The notes under the pieces: model-generated
Told to the model about the DNA's origin: nothing
Databases searched by the model: none
The model's input: the letters and a program-made list of their open reading frames with translations, nothing else
Source of the DNA: Leptofilum sp965223285
GTDB taxonomy: Bacteria > Chloroflexota > Anaerolineae > Promineifilales > Promineifilaceae
DNA: 64,000 bases
Direction of reading: 5' to 3'
NCBI RefSeq assembly: GCF_965223285.1
Contig: NZ_OZ244997.1
Location: forward strand, 558,001-622,000
In this document: in pieces, positions 24,566 through 33,499 of the stretch
Layout: each line of letters begins with the position of its first letter
Numbering within the stretch: position 1 is the stretch's first letter
Position numbers and translations under genes: made by a program

Positions 24566-24719
24566 CCGCTTAAAAAGCAATCACGAATTTGACTTATGGG
24601 CGAATATCGTGAAACTTGTGAAGACAAAAAAGAGGTGGTCTTATAAAGAAAATCCGATAAGATCAATATTAGTCCAAGTTCCCAGTTAGAATGCCTCATA
24701 ATAAAATCGACTAAGTATT

Positions 24720-26015
24720 ATGCCTGAAGTAGATAACTTGAAGAAGCAAAATGAACTCTTAAACTTGATTATTGACCGCTTTAACAAAGAAGAAATTAAA
24801 GCTCTTTGTTTTAAGATGGGCATTGATTATGAAAATTTTCCAGAAAATAAATCAGGTATGGCGAGAGAACTTGTAGCTTATTGCAGGCGACAGGGCAGAC
24901 TCAACGATTTAGAGCGAGCAATTGGTGAAAAATCTAGCAATTATTCAGACAGCTTCAGCCAAGTGACAAGACGAGATGACAACCAAGGTCAGGTGAGGAA
25001 AAATGAGACAGTTACCAACTCCGTACTTAAAAGAGACAGAAACCTTCCAGGAAAGAAGTTTATAAGTGTTGCTTCCGTATTAATTCTTATCCTCGGTGTG
25101 ATTGCTGATTTATTTGGTGTTTGGGATGGTGTAAAAAAAATTTTTATTGACGAGGCAGAATCGACAACACCAACAATTTTATCCACTGAAATTGAAACCC
25201 CATCATCTGATTTTGAGCAAATAAATCCGACATTATCAATTAACACCCCGACTGTCGTCCTAACTACTCCAAACGCTTCTGCTGCTATTCCGACCCCGAT
25301 TGAACAACCTACGGATTCTACACAAAATTTTGTACCCATAACAATGGTAAATAATGGGTATGTTTTTGTTCAAGTTCCAAGCGGAACATTCCAAATTAAC
25401 TCGGCTGATTACTTTGTTGAAGAATTTTGGATTGGTAAGTATGAAATAACGAACGAGCAGTTTGTTACCTTTTTGAACCAGGTAAAACCAACAAATAGCT
25501 GTTTTAATGATAGACCTTGTCTAGATTATCCATCTCCGAATTTAGCAATTTATTTGGATGATGGAATTTGGCGAGCAGTTGAAGAAGAAAAAGATCATCC
25601 GGTCGTTGAGGTGACATATGAAGGTGCTCGGGAATTTTGTCAGAAGGTGTTTGAGAATGGAGATTTACCTAACTATTTCCAGTGGGTCAAAGCCGCCTCC
25701 TGGCATCCTGAGACAAATGAAACCACTACATTTCCATGGGGTAATGATCAGCCAGATCAATTCGTGGCAAATTTTGATAAAAACAATGATGGAACTGTGC
25801 CAGTAAATAGTTTTCCACCTGGTCAAAGCGTGGTGGGAGCGTTTAACATGAGCGGTAATGTGTGGGAATTTGTTGCCGTGCAAAGCAATTCTCTATTGAG
25901 ATGGATGGGTGGGGGGTGGCGCAGCCCAAAAGGCAGCATCAATGTGTTTTCAGCAGACAGTGGGAGCATTGTTTCTGAAGATGATATTGGTTTTCGTTGT
26001 GCTAGTGAAGAATGA
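24720..26015 (+). CDS. membrane protein: effector-associated (death-like) domain, TM helix, FGE-fold domain
   Basis: 431 residues in three parts. Residues 10-68 (LLNLIIDRFNKEEIKALCFK, then GIDYENFP and ARELVAYCRRQGRL) match the small helical effector-associated domains described in NTP-dependent bacterial conflict systems, where they recruit partners by like-like contact. One membrane helix (114-135) and a Ser/Thr/Pro-rich stalk follow. Residues 212-429 are a formylglycine-generating-enzyme/C-type-lectin fold (WIGKYEITNEQFVTFLNQ, NMSGNVWEFV, ending IGFRC). The paired active-site Cys of true FGE before the final motif are absent, so enzyme activity is unlikely. The gene is AT-rich and lacks ACGGCCGT. 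It overlaps the next frame by a few bases and precedes a lipoprotein gene. Confidence 0.8.
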   Translation: MPEVDNLKKQNELLNLIIDRFNKEEIKALCFKMGIDYENFPENKSGMARELVAYCRRQGRLNDLERAIGEKSSNYSDSFSQVTRRDDNQGQVRKNETVTNSVLKRDRNLPGKKFISVASVLILILGVIADLFGVWDGVKKIFIDEAESTTPTILSTEIETPSSDFEQINPTLSINTPTVVLTTPNASAAIPTPIEQPTDSTQNFVPITMVNNGYVFVQVPSGTFQINSADYFVEEFWIGKYEITNEQFVTFLNQVKPTNSCFNDRPCLDYPSPNLAIYLDDGIWRAVEEEKDHPVVEVTYEGAREFCQKVFENGDLPNYFQWVKAASWHPETNETTTFPWGNDQPDQFVANFDKNNDGTVPVNSFPPGQSVVGAFNMSGNVWEFVAVQSNSLLRWMGGGWRSPKGSINVFSADSGSIVSEDDIGFRCASEE

Positions 26016-26032
26016 TTTCAAGGAGTTTTTCA

Positions 26033-26896
26033 ATGATCAAGCTTAATCAAAACGGCTTTATTAAATTTATTTATTCCATCTTGTTTCTACTGTTCGCAAT
26101 AGGTTGCACTGCGAATAATGATTATGACGAATTGGCAAGCCAAGCAACAATAACGGCTTTAGAGCTTGAAAATGAACGCCTAAGAAACAATAGGGAAGAT
26201 AATCAGCCACCTTCTGAACAAGCTACATCTACTCCTCAAGCTACATTTACGCCGGAACAATCTGTTCAAGAGCCTGAAAACATGAACCCTGATGAGCAAA
26301 ATTCGGATAGTAGCGACGAAGAAGATGAAGTTGGCAATATCACCATTCCAGACCCGGTTCCTACACCAGATGAAGACGCACTCTTTTTTGACGATTTTAG
26401 CAACAATGATAATGGTTGGAACTTGGGCATAGTTGATGGGGGTTCAGTGTCTTTTACGAATTATGGACTAACGATTATTCATTCGGAAAGTGATAAATGC
26501 ATATTTGTTGAAACGCCAAATTTTGACACGCCGGACAATTATTCGATCGAAACGACAATATATGTGAATGATCTAGACAAAGGTCACTTTGGATTTGCCT
26601 TTGGAGGAAAAACATATGGGGTTGGGTATGATGGCAGAAATCATATTGTTCATATTTGGGATGGTCAAGGTTCACACGATGTTAAGGATGAAGCATTTTG
26701 GGGGCAAAATTCATCATTCTCATTACGTATGGATGTATCTAGAGGAAACTATAGCCTCGTTGTAAATGATGATCCTTTAAGCACAACCCAGTTTATACCC
26801 ACAGGAAATACCATATCTCTTTTTAGCTGTCGGTGGAGATTAACAAGCGGTAGTAATCAACAGGTAAGTTTTGATAATGTGCGAATTTCCGAATAA
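26033..26896 (+). CDS. lipoprotein with jelly-roll (concanavalin/DUF1080-like) domain
   Basis: 287 residues. A signal peptide ends in the lipobox FAIGC, followed by a coil and a Glu/Pro/Thr-rich linker (about 40-115), then a beta-sandwich beginning FFDDFSNNDNGWNLG and ending QQVSFDNVRISE, the pattern of laminin G/DUF1080-like domains that bind glycans. I start at ATG 26033, seven bases after AAGGAG; an ATG at 26012 overlaps the stop of the previous gene. AT-rich, without ACGGCCGT, and very probably co-transcribed with the EAD-FGE gene, so both products would meet outside the membrane. The lipoprotein at 53998-54660 has the same general design. Confidence 0.78.
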   Translation: MIKLNQNGFIKFIYSILFLLFAIGCTANNDYDELASQATITALELENERLRNNREDNQPPSEQATSTPQATFTPEQSVQEPENMNPDEQNSDSSDEEDEVGNITIPDPVPTPDEDALFFDDFSNNDNGWNLGIVDGGSVSFTNYGLTIIHSESDKCIFVETPNFDTPDNYSIETTIYVNDLDKGHFGFAFGGKTYGVGYDGRNHIVHIWDGQGSHDVKDEAFWGQNSSFSLRMDVSRGNYSLVVNDDPLSTTQFIPTGNTISLFSCRWRLTSGSNQQVSFDNVRISE

Positions 26897-26953
26897 ATTT
26901 GCCAAAGGCACAATCCATTTATGTAGGATTAAGAAAATTACAAGGAGTATTTG

Positions 26954-27952
26954 ATGGAATATCGTCGATTAGGGAAATCTGGCCTGAAGGTCAGCGCATT
27001 GTCGTTTGGTTCGTGGGTGACGTTTAGCACCCAGGCCGATGTAGATTTAGCGGCCGAGATGATGAAGGTAGCTTATGATGCAGGCGTAAACTTCTTTGAC
27101 AACGCGGAGATTTATGCCCACGGAAAATCAGAAGAAATTATGGGTGCGGCTCTCAAGAAATTGGGCTGGCGGCGGGATAGCTACATCGTTTCTAGTAAGG
27201 TGATGTGGGGTGCCATCCCCAATCCGGCACCGACGCAGCGTGGCCTCAGCCGCAAGCATATTATGGAAGCGTGCTACCAGGCATTAGAGCGATTGCAGGT
27301 GGACTATCTTGACCTCTATTTCTGCCACCGCCCAGACCCGGAAGTGCCAATGGAAGAGGTGGTGCGCAGCATGAATACGCTCATCGAGCAGGGTAAGGTG
27401 TTTTATTGGGGCACGTCGGAATGGTCGGCGCAGCAGTTGATGGAGGCCCATAGCGTGGCGCGGCAGTACAATCTCATTCCACCCACGATGGAGCAGCCCC
27501 AGTATCATATGTTCCATCGCTATCGGTTTGAGGTGGAGTACGGCCGTCTCTACGACACCATTGGCTTAGGCACCACCATCTGGTCACCGCTGGCTTCTGG
27601 TTTGCTCACGGGCAAGTACAACAAGGGCATCCCCGAAGATTCGCGCTTGAACCTGCCCGGCTACGAATGGCTCCGCAGCATGTTGGAAAGCGAAGAAGGG
27701 CAAAAGCGGCTGCAATCTGTTCAAGAACTGGTGCCGATTGCTGAAGAACTCAACACAACCATGCCCAAACTAGCCATCGCCTGGTGTTTAAAGAACCCCA
27801 ACGTCAGTACCGTCATCACTGGCGCATCTAAAGTGTCGCAGGTGAAAGAAAATATGAAGGCTCTGGATGTAGTGCCGCAGCTCACCGACGACGTGATGGA
27901 AAAAATCGAGGCTGTTTTGGACAACAAGCCACAGCCGATGGATTTCCAATAA
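26954..27952 (+). CDS. aldo/keto reductase, Kv-beta/YghZ-like
   Basis: 332 residues of the NADPH-dependent aldo/keto reductase superfamily, closest in pattern to the potassium-channel beta subunit/YghZ branch: MEYRRLGKSGLKVSALSFG, the catalytic Asp/Tyr segment FFDNAEIYAHGKSEEIMG, the Lys in YIVSSKVMW, the His in YLDLYFCHRPDPEVPMEE and the cofactor loop TVITGASKVSQVKENMKAL. It acts on carbonyls in the cytoplasm. AAGGAG is well placed for ATG 26954. An RCK/K+ channel-like protein occurs elsewhere in the window, but no link is shown. Confidence 0.93.
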   Translation: MEYRRLGKSGLKVSALSFGSWVTFSTQADVDLAAEMMKVAYDAGVNFFDNAEIYAHGKSEEIMGAALKKLGWRRDSYIVSSKVMWGAIPNPAPTQRGLSRKHIMEACYQALERLQVDYLDLYFCHRPDPEVPMEEVVRSMNTLIEQGKVFYWGTSEWSAQQLMEAHSVARQYNLIPPTMEQPQYHMFHRYRFEVEYGRLYDTIGLGTTIWSPLASGLLTGKYNKGIPEDSRLNLPGYEWLRSMLESEEGQKRLQSVQELVPIAEELNTTMPKLAIAWCLKNPNVSTVITGASKVSQVKENMKALDVVPQLTDDVMEKIEAVLDNKPQPMDFQ

Positions 27953-27964
27953 AATTATGTTGCT

Positions 27965-28000
27965 CAGGTGCCAGTCCGTTCCCAAACTGGCTGGCACCTG
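27965..28000. repeat. inverted repeat, CAGGTGCCAG arms
   Basis: CAGGTGCCAG (27965-27974) and CTGGCACCTG (27991-28000) are exact complements around 16 bases. It lies right after the aldo/keto reductase stop. There is no T-run, so termination is uncertain. Confidence 0.7.
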
Positions 28001-28032
28001 AATGCAAACATGATGTTTGGGGATTAAACAAC

Positions 28033-28854
28033 GTGTTACCCATTCCTTTATCTCCCCACAAAACAATGAAACCACTTAAATTCACCCCAGAGATGCTGAC
28101 CAGAAAACGGCCGTCTCGCCTCGACATAGAAACCACGTTAGCCCACTTTGCCATCATCACTTATTTGGTAGAGCCAGATGCGCTTCGTCGGCACATTCCC
28201 AAACGGTTTGAATTAGATTGCATCACAGCTCCGGATGGGACGCAAAAGGGGTTGATTTCTACTGTGCCCTTTGTGGATCAGGATTTTCGCTTTGTGCGTT
28301 TTCCGTGGGCAAAATGGCGATTTGGCCAAACAAATTATCGTGCTTACGTTACCGATTCTGAGAGTGGCGAGCATGTGGTCTGGTTTTTTGGCACGGCGTT
28401 AGATTCTTTTTCAGTAAACATTCCCCGCTATGCCTGGAAGCTCCCCTGGCACCGCGCCAGCATACAATTTGATTCCCAATACGACACAAACCAGCAGCGC
28501 TACACAAAATATGGGCTGGTTGCCCAAAGTAGCTGGGCACCTGCCACGCTAGAACTTGAAGATTCAGGCGAACCGGTTCAAGTGCTGACTGGATTTCCCA
28601 ATCTTGAAACCGGGCTGGTTTTGTTGACACATCCCCTGCGCGGTTTTTACTATCGTCGAGATGGCAAAATTGGCAGCTACACGATCTGGCACGACAAGCT
28701 GAAAATGACCGAGGGGCGTATCGTCGCGGCGAGATTTCCTTTGCTGCAACGGCTTGGGCTTGTCCAAACAGATGACCTAACCACCATTCACAGCGTCTTG
28801 ATGCAGCCTGAGGCCCACTTCACTGTTTACCTGCCGCCTGTGGCCATTGGTTAA
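28033..28854 (+). CDS. DUF2071 (YqjF-like) protein
   Basis: 273 residues matching the DUF2071 family of unknown function: ITYLVEPDALRRHIPKRFEL near the start (the family's LP..L hallmark), LISTVPFVDQDFRF, TNYRAYVTD, and HVVWFFGTALDSFSV. No signal peptide is seen. GTG 28033 is chosen because GGGGAT lies about nine bases upstream; ATG 28066 is also possible but has no ribosome site. It converges on the PBP gene with a four-base overlap of the two stop ends. Confidence 0.8.
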   Translation: MLPIPLSPHKTMKPLKFTPEMLTRKRPSRLDIETTLAHFAIITYLVEPDALRRHIPKRFELDCITAPDGTQKGLISTVPFVDQDFRFVRFPWAKWRFGQTNYRAYVTDSESGEHVVWFFGTALDSFSVNIPRYAWKLPWHRASIQFDSQYDTNQQRYTKYGLVAQSSWAPATLELEDSGEPVQVLTGFPNLETGLVLLTHPLRGFYYRRDGKIGSYTIWHDKLKMTEGRIVAARFPLLQRLGLVQTDDLTTIHSVLMQPEAHFTVYLPPVAIG

Positions 28855-31043
28855 TTTATTTGCCAAGGGAAGGGCGTCACGGGCGTGATGCCGTAGTACA
28901 GCTCCACCAGGCGGCGGAAGAGTGGGGCAGCAACAGCCGAACCTTCTCCCCCATGCTCCACAATCACAGCGATGGCGATTTCTGGCTGGTTGGCAGGGGC
29001 GTACCCTACAAACCAGGCGTGTGAATTGCGCGGGGGGGCTTCCGCTGTACCTGTTTTGCCCGCAACCTGGAGCGGCAGCCCCACAAATTGATGTGTGGCC
29101 GTGCCGTTGCTGTCGTTGGCCACCTTCCACAAACTTTCTTGCAAGATGGCTAAATCCTGTGGTGAAAGCGGCAGTTCACCGTTGATTTGCACCGGGAACG
29201 GCTCTTCGGGTGCGCCGCCACCCGCGCCGATGCGATCAATGAGGGTGGGGCGATGAAGCGTGCCGCCATTGGCAACGGCCGCAATCAAATTGGCCATTTG
29301 CAGCGGCGTCACCTGCACATCCCCCTGGCCAATGCCCATGTTGACGGCGTCGCCGCGCACCCAGCCCTCACCCCGCACGGATAGCTTCCATTCGGGGCTG
29401 GGGACGGTGCCCGCAGCTTCTACCACCCCGACGACGCCAGTTGGTTGCCCCAGGCCAAATTGCACGGCCGTATTCGGGAAAAAGTTGGGGTCTACCGCAT
29501 CCATCTCAAACGCGGCATCGTAAAAGCAGGAATTGCAGGAGACCACAATCGCTTGTTTGAGGCTGATACGGCCGTGTCCGCCATCTCGCCAATCGACCTT
29601 GATAAACTCATCTCCCAGCCGGTTCCACACCCCAATGCTGTTGTAAAAGGTGTCTGGCGTGTACAGGCCGCTGTTGATTGCCGCCGTGTAGGTGACCAGC
29701 TTGAACGTCGAACCGGCAGGGTACACACCCTGCGTTGCCCGGTTCAGTAACGGCCGATTGGGATCGTTAAACGCTGCCCCCAGCGCCACGGCCGAATCCT
29801 GGGCAAATGGATCAAAAATGCGCGGATCGTAGCTGGGGTAGCTGGCCATCCCCAGAATTCTGCCCGTGTTTACCTCTAGCACCACGGCTGCACCTGCCTG
29901 TAACCCTAATGATTGAATGGCTTGGGCGAGGGCTTGCTCAACGGCCGTTTGATATTCTAAGTCCAGCGTCGTGTAAATGCTGCGCGCCTGCTTTGGCTCC
30001 TGTTCCTGCACGGTGGCAATGTATTCACCGCTGGGGCCAACGACATTGAGCGTGCCGCCGCGCTCCCCGTTGAGATAATCTTCTCCCCAACTTTCTAGCC
30101 CAGCCAGACCCACAAGCTCATCTCCCGCAAAGCCTAGTGCCTGATATTCTGCCAGCTGTTCAGCGGGAATGTAGCCTGTATAACCGATGAGGTGGGGCGC
30201 CACGCCCGAATCGGCAAAGAGTCGCGCCAAGCGCGGCTGTGGCTTAGCCAAGCCTTTGCCAATAAATGGCTGAATGGAGGGACCAAACTGCTGCATCGTT
30301 GCTTCGGTCACGTCGCCGATGGGCCAATACCAATCTGGCAGGGCCGGGGCGTAAATTTCCTCAATTTCTTCTGGCGTGAGGTTGAGCATGGGGCTGAGGG
30401 CGGCCAGCATGGCGGGTTCATCTTCAATTTGGCCGGGAATAACGCCCAGCGTGAGGATGGTGCCCTGGTAGGCCAGTGCCTTGCCGTTCACGTCGTAGAT
30501 GTTGGCGCGGGCGGGGATGCGCTGCTGCATCACAAGCGTGTTGCCCCCGGCCAGTTCTGGCAAAATCAGCCCTTCATCCCACACGACACCCCAACGGCCG
30601 TCTTCAAATGCCAGCGGCACCGTGTATTCGCGGATGATGGTGCCGACTGCGGCCGTTTGCCACGTCACGCGCACCTGCATTTGGGCCGTGTTGCCGTCCT
30701 GCAAAGTACCCAGTGCTTGCGTGCTTATCTGCGTGACGGTAGCGGTGTTCATTGCCTCCTCATACCGGCTCACAAACGAGAGGCTATCTACCAAAGCCTG
30801 ACTGCTAGGCGTAAGAACGCTGTACATGCCAAGAAAATCATTTAGCTCCCAGGCTTTATAGAATGCCAGGCCAATGCCGTTGGCATCATCACTGGTGGGT
30901 ATTTCGGTGGGGCGAGGGGTGTTGGTGGGCAACGGGGTGAGCGTAACAAGCTCGCTGGAATCTTGAATAGGTGGGATGATTCCGTCGGAACCACAGGCAA
31001 CCAGCAAGGCAAAGAAGAAAAGCAGGAGTAGATATTTTTTCAT
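28851..31043 (-). CDS. class B penicillin-binding protein, MecA/PBP2a-like, lipobox
   Basis: 730 residues; a transpeptidase that cross-links peptidoglycan outside the membrane. The order is a signal with lipobox LLVAC (Cys17) and Thr/Pro linker, an NTF2-like MecA N-domain (about 55-165, ending DGRWGVVWDEGLILPEL), a PBP dimer domain starting RIPARANIYDVNGKALAYQG, and a transpeptidase with SxxK (S445-K448 in YPAGSTFKLVT), SxN (S502-C-N504) and KTG (663-665). The N-domain and its join match PBP2a/PBP5fm-type low-affinity enzymes rather than the housekeeping PBP2. Membrane anchoring by lipid instead of a helix is unusual. It is divergent from the thioredoxin-NHL gene. Confidence 0.9.
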   Translation of the reverse strand: MKKYLLLLFFFALLVACGSDGIIPPIQDSSELVTLTPLPTNTPRPTEIPTSDDANGIGLAFYKAWELNDFLGMYSVLTPSSQALVDSLSFVSRYEEAMNTATVTQISTQALGTLQDGNTAQMQVRVTWQTAAVGTIIREYTVPLAFEDGRWGVVWDEGLILPELAGGNTLVMQQRIPARANIYDVNGKALAYQGTILTLGVIPGQIEDEPAMLAALSPMLNLTPEEIEEIYAPALPDWYWPIGDVTEATMQQFGPSIQPFIGKGLAKPQPRLARLFADSGVAPHLIGYTGYIPAEQLAEYQALGFAGDELVGLAGLESWGEDYLNGERGGTLNVVGPSGEYIATVQEQEPKQARSIYTTLDLEYQTAVEQALAQAIQSLGLQAGAAVVLEVNTGRILGMASYPSYDPRIFDPFAQDSAVALGAAFNDPNRPLLNRATQGVYPAGSTFKLVTYTAAINSGLYTPDTFYNSIGVWNRLGDEFIKVDWRDGGHGRISLKQAIVVSCNSCFYDAAFEMDAVDPNFFPNTAVQFGLGQPTGVVGVVEAAGTVPSPEWKLSVRGEGWVRGDAVNMGIGQGDVQVTPLQMANLIAAVANGGTLHRPTLIDRIGAGGGAPEEPFPVQINGELPLSPQDLAILQESLWKVANDSNGTATHQFVGLPLQVAGKTGTAEAPPRNSHAWFVGYAPANQPEIAIAVIVEHGGEGSAVAAPLFRRLVELYYGITPVTPFPWQIN

Positions 31044-31205
31044 AGATAAGATTGAATTATAGCGGAGTGTCGTGCAGACAAAAAAGATTATCGGGATTGC
31101 AGATTAAGTTTTAATTGTCTCATCACGTTTAAGAATTTCATAAGGATTTTTTCACGCGAACCGTAGGCAGTTGGGGTATGCTTGGCCGAAACTTGGAGTG
31201 TGATC

Positions 31206-33311
31206 ATGAAATTACGGCCGTTTCCCATCCTCATCCTCTTGCTTACCTGGCTGGCCGCTTGTGGGCCGCCACCTGATGATGCCGAAACCCCAGTGGCAAC
31301 GGCCGTTGCTACTGAACCCGTCAACCTCGCTGAAAATATTCCGGACAGCCCACCGCTTACACCCACTACCTTCGCCACGCAGGAAACACCTGCAACCGAA
31401 CCAACCCCCAATACACGCCCTTTTGCTGGCACCGTGCCCGCCCCTGACTTCGCGCCTGGGTTGGATTGGCTGAACGTAGAACGGCCGCTTTCACTGAGTG
31501 AACTACGCGGCAAAATTGTGTTGCTGGACTTTTGGACCTACGGTTGCATCAACTGCATTCACGTCATTCCGGAACTGAAGCGGCTGGAAGAAAAATTTGC
31601 CGATGAGCTGGTAGTCATCGGCGTTCATTCTGCCAAATTCAGCAACGAAGGCGAAACAGAAAACATACGCCAAATCATTCAGCGATATGAGCTAGAACAC
31701 CCGGTCATCAACGACAATAATTTCGAAGTGTGGCAAACATATGGCGCCAACGCTTGGCCCACGTTTGTTCTCATTGATCCAGAAGGCAACGTGCTGGGCT
31801 TCCACGCTGGCGAAGGCATTTATGACCTGTTCAACCAGGTGATTATCGGCATGGTGGCCGAGTTTGACGCCCGCGATCTGATTGACCGCACGCCGCTGGA
31901 GCTTAAGCTGGAGCAGGAAAATCTGGCAAATTCGCCGCTGCTCTTCCCTGGCAAGGTGTTAGCCGACGCTGAAAACAATCGCCTCTTTATTGCCGACTCC
32001 AACCACAACCGGATCGTCGTGACGGATTTGGATGGGGTGGTGCAGGCGGTGATTGGCAACGGCCGTTCTGGTCTACAGGATGGCAGCTACGAAACCGCTC
32101 AATTCTTTCGTCCTCAAGGCCTCACCTTGGCAGATGTCAATACGTTGTACGTGGCAGACACAGAAAACCACGCCATTCGCAAAGTGGATTTAGTGGCAGA
32201 AACGGTGGAGACGGTAGCGGGAAACGGCCATCACGGCAGCTTTGAACTGTTTGTGGGGGAAGGAACGGCCGTTGCCCTCAACTCTCCCTGGGATGTGCTG
32301 TACCTGGACGGCATCATCTACATCGCCATGGCCGGGCAGCACCAGCTTTGGCAATATGATCCCACTACTGAAATTGTGAAACTGTTTGCCGGGTCTGGCT
32401 ACGAAGAATTGACAGATGGGACACTTTTGCAGGGCGGCCTAAACCAGCCCAGCGGCTTGGCTACCGACGGCCAACTCCTCTACTTCGCCGATAGCGAAGC
32501 CAGTGCCATTCGCTCCGCCAGCCTGGGTGGCGCGGGGGAGTTGCAAACCATTGTGGGGACGGGCTTATTTGACTTTGGGGATGTAGACGGCAGTGGTGAC
32601 GAGGTGCGGCTGCAACATCCCTTGGGCGTGGCGTATGCCGATGGCCTGCTGTACGTGGCTGACACCTACAACAACAAAATCAAGCTCATTGATCCGGTAA
32701 CGCGCAGTAGTCAGACGCTATTCGGCAGTGGCGAAGATGGCTGGCGCGATGGCGACAAGCCGCTGTTTGATGAGCCAGGTGGTCTTAGTCAAGCCAATGG
32801 CTTGCTCTACATCGCCGACACTAATAATCACGTAGTTCGCATAGCCAATTTAGAGGCGGGCAGTGTGAACACATTAGTCCTGGCCGATCCGCAAGGTTTA
32901 CTGACGCGCGTGACTGATGGCAACTTTCTGGGCAAAACTATTACGCTGGAACCGCAAATCGTTGCTGCGGGAGCGGGCAGGCTGCATTTACACATTGAGC
33001 TGCCTGATGGCTACAAACTCAACGATACTGCTCCGTTTTTAGCACAATTTTCAGCCTCGGGGGAAGCGGCCGTTGCTGAAGAAGCATCTACAATTCAGCA
33101 AGCTGCCCCCAGCTTGCCGCTAGAAATTCCGCTGACGCTTGGCGCGGGCGAACTTCAGGCTGATCTGGTCATCTACTACTGCGAAGCAGAGGCAGAGAGC
33201 CTGTGTTTTTTAGAGCAAGTGCGGCTGCTGCTGCCGCTAGAGGTTGCCGAAACAGGCTTTACCGCAGTGGAAATGACACACACTATTCCCTCGCCATCCG
33301 TGGACAATTAG
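31206..33311 (+). CDS. lipoprotein with thioredoxin-like and NHL-propeller domains (NHLRC2-like)
   Basis: 701 residues: lipobox LAAC, a Thr/Pro-rich linker, a thioredoxin-like domain of the TlpA/AhpC type (about 95-225) with the redox pair WTYGCINCIHVIP, then a six-bladed NHL beta-propeller (about 240-560, e.g. NRLFIADSNHNRIVVTD, LYVADTENHAIRKVD and LYIADTNNHVVRIAN) and a C-terminal beta-domain. The order matches animal and bacterial NHLRC2. It would act as a thiol-disulfide protein on the outer face of the membrane; the role is not known. GGAG about eight bases before ATG 31206 fixes the start. Confidence 0.88.
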   Translation: MKLRPFPILILLLTWLAACGPPPDDAETPVATAVATEPVNLAENIPDSPPLTPTTFATQETPATEPTPNTRPFAGTVPAPDFAPGLDWLNVERPLSLSELRGKIVLLDFWTYGCINCIHVIPELKRLEEKFADELVVIGVHSAKFSNEGETENIRQIIQRYELEHPVINDNNFEVWQTYGANAWPTFVLIDPEGNVLGFHAGEGIYDLFNQVIIGMVAEFDARDLIDRTPLELKLEQENLANSPLLFPGKVLADAENNRLFIADSNHNRIVVTDLDGVVQAVIGNGRSGLQDGSYETAQFFRPQGLTLADVNTLYVADTENHAIRKVDLVAETVETVAGNGHHGSFELFVGEGTAVALNSPWDVLYLDGIIYIAMAGQHQLWQYDPTTEIVKLFAGSGYEELTDGTLLQGGLNQPSGLATDGQLLYFADSEASAIRSASLGGAGELQTIVGTGLFDFGDVDGSGDEVRLQHPLGVAYADGLLYVADTYNNKIKLIDPVTRSSQTLFGSGEDGWRDGDKPLFDEPGGLSQANGLLYIADTNNHVVRIANLEAGSVNTLVLADPQGLLTRVTDGNFLGKTITLEPQIVAAGAGRLHLHIELPDGYKLNDTAPFLAQFSASGEAAVAEEASTIQQAAPSLPLEIPLTLGAGELQADLVIYYCEAEAESLCFLEQVRLLLPLEVAETGFTAVEMTHTIPSPSVDN

Positions 33312-33499
33312 CCGTCAGGTTCAGCGTTTAAGGCAAGGGTCTGTTCCCCTTCAAATGAAGATGACCAAAATTGGTGATAAACATCATGCTGATTTGATGC
33401 TGGAATTTACTTGCACACGCAGCCATCACTTGCGTACGCTGTAAGCGTAAGTTGACCCTGTTTGTGATAGCAGGCCACATGGCTTGCAGGAGGCGAATG

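Noticed and set aside
24473..24580. N-terminal extension of the ABC exporter to 24580
   Set aside because: It would translate a promoter and a terminator hairpin into Cys/Arg-rich residues unlike any ABC exporter lead.
25300..26015. Diversity-generating retroelement target (FGE/lectin fold end of the EAD protein)
   Set aside because: No template repeat or reverse transcriptase is found in the window, and the final segment is not unusually Asn-rich; kept only as something to look for elsewhere.
30192..30845. 217-codon plus-strand open frame opposite the PBP gene
   Set aside because: Shadow of the PBP coding strand with no recognisable motifs.
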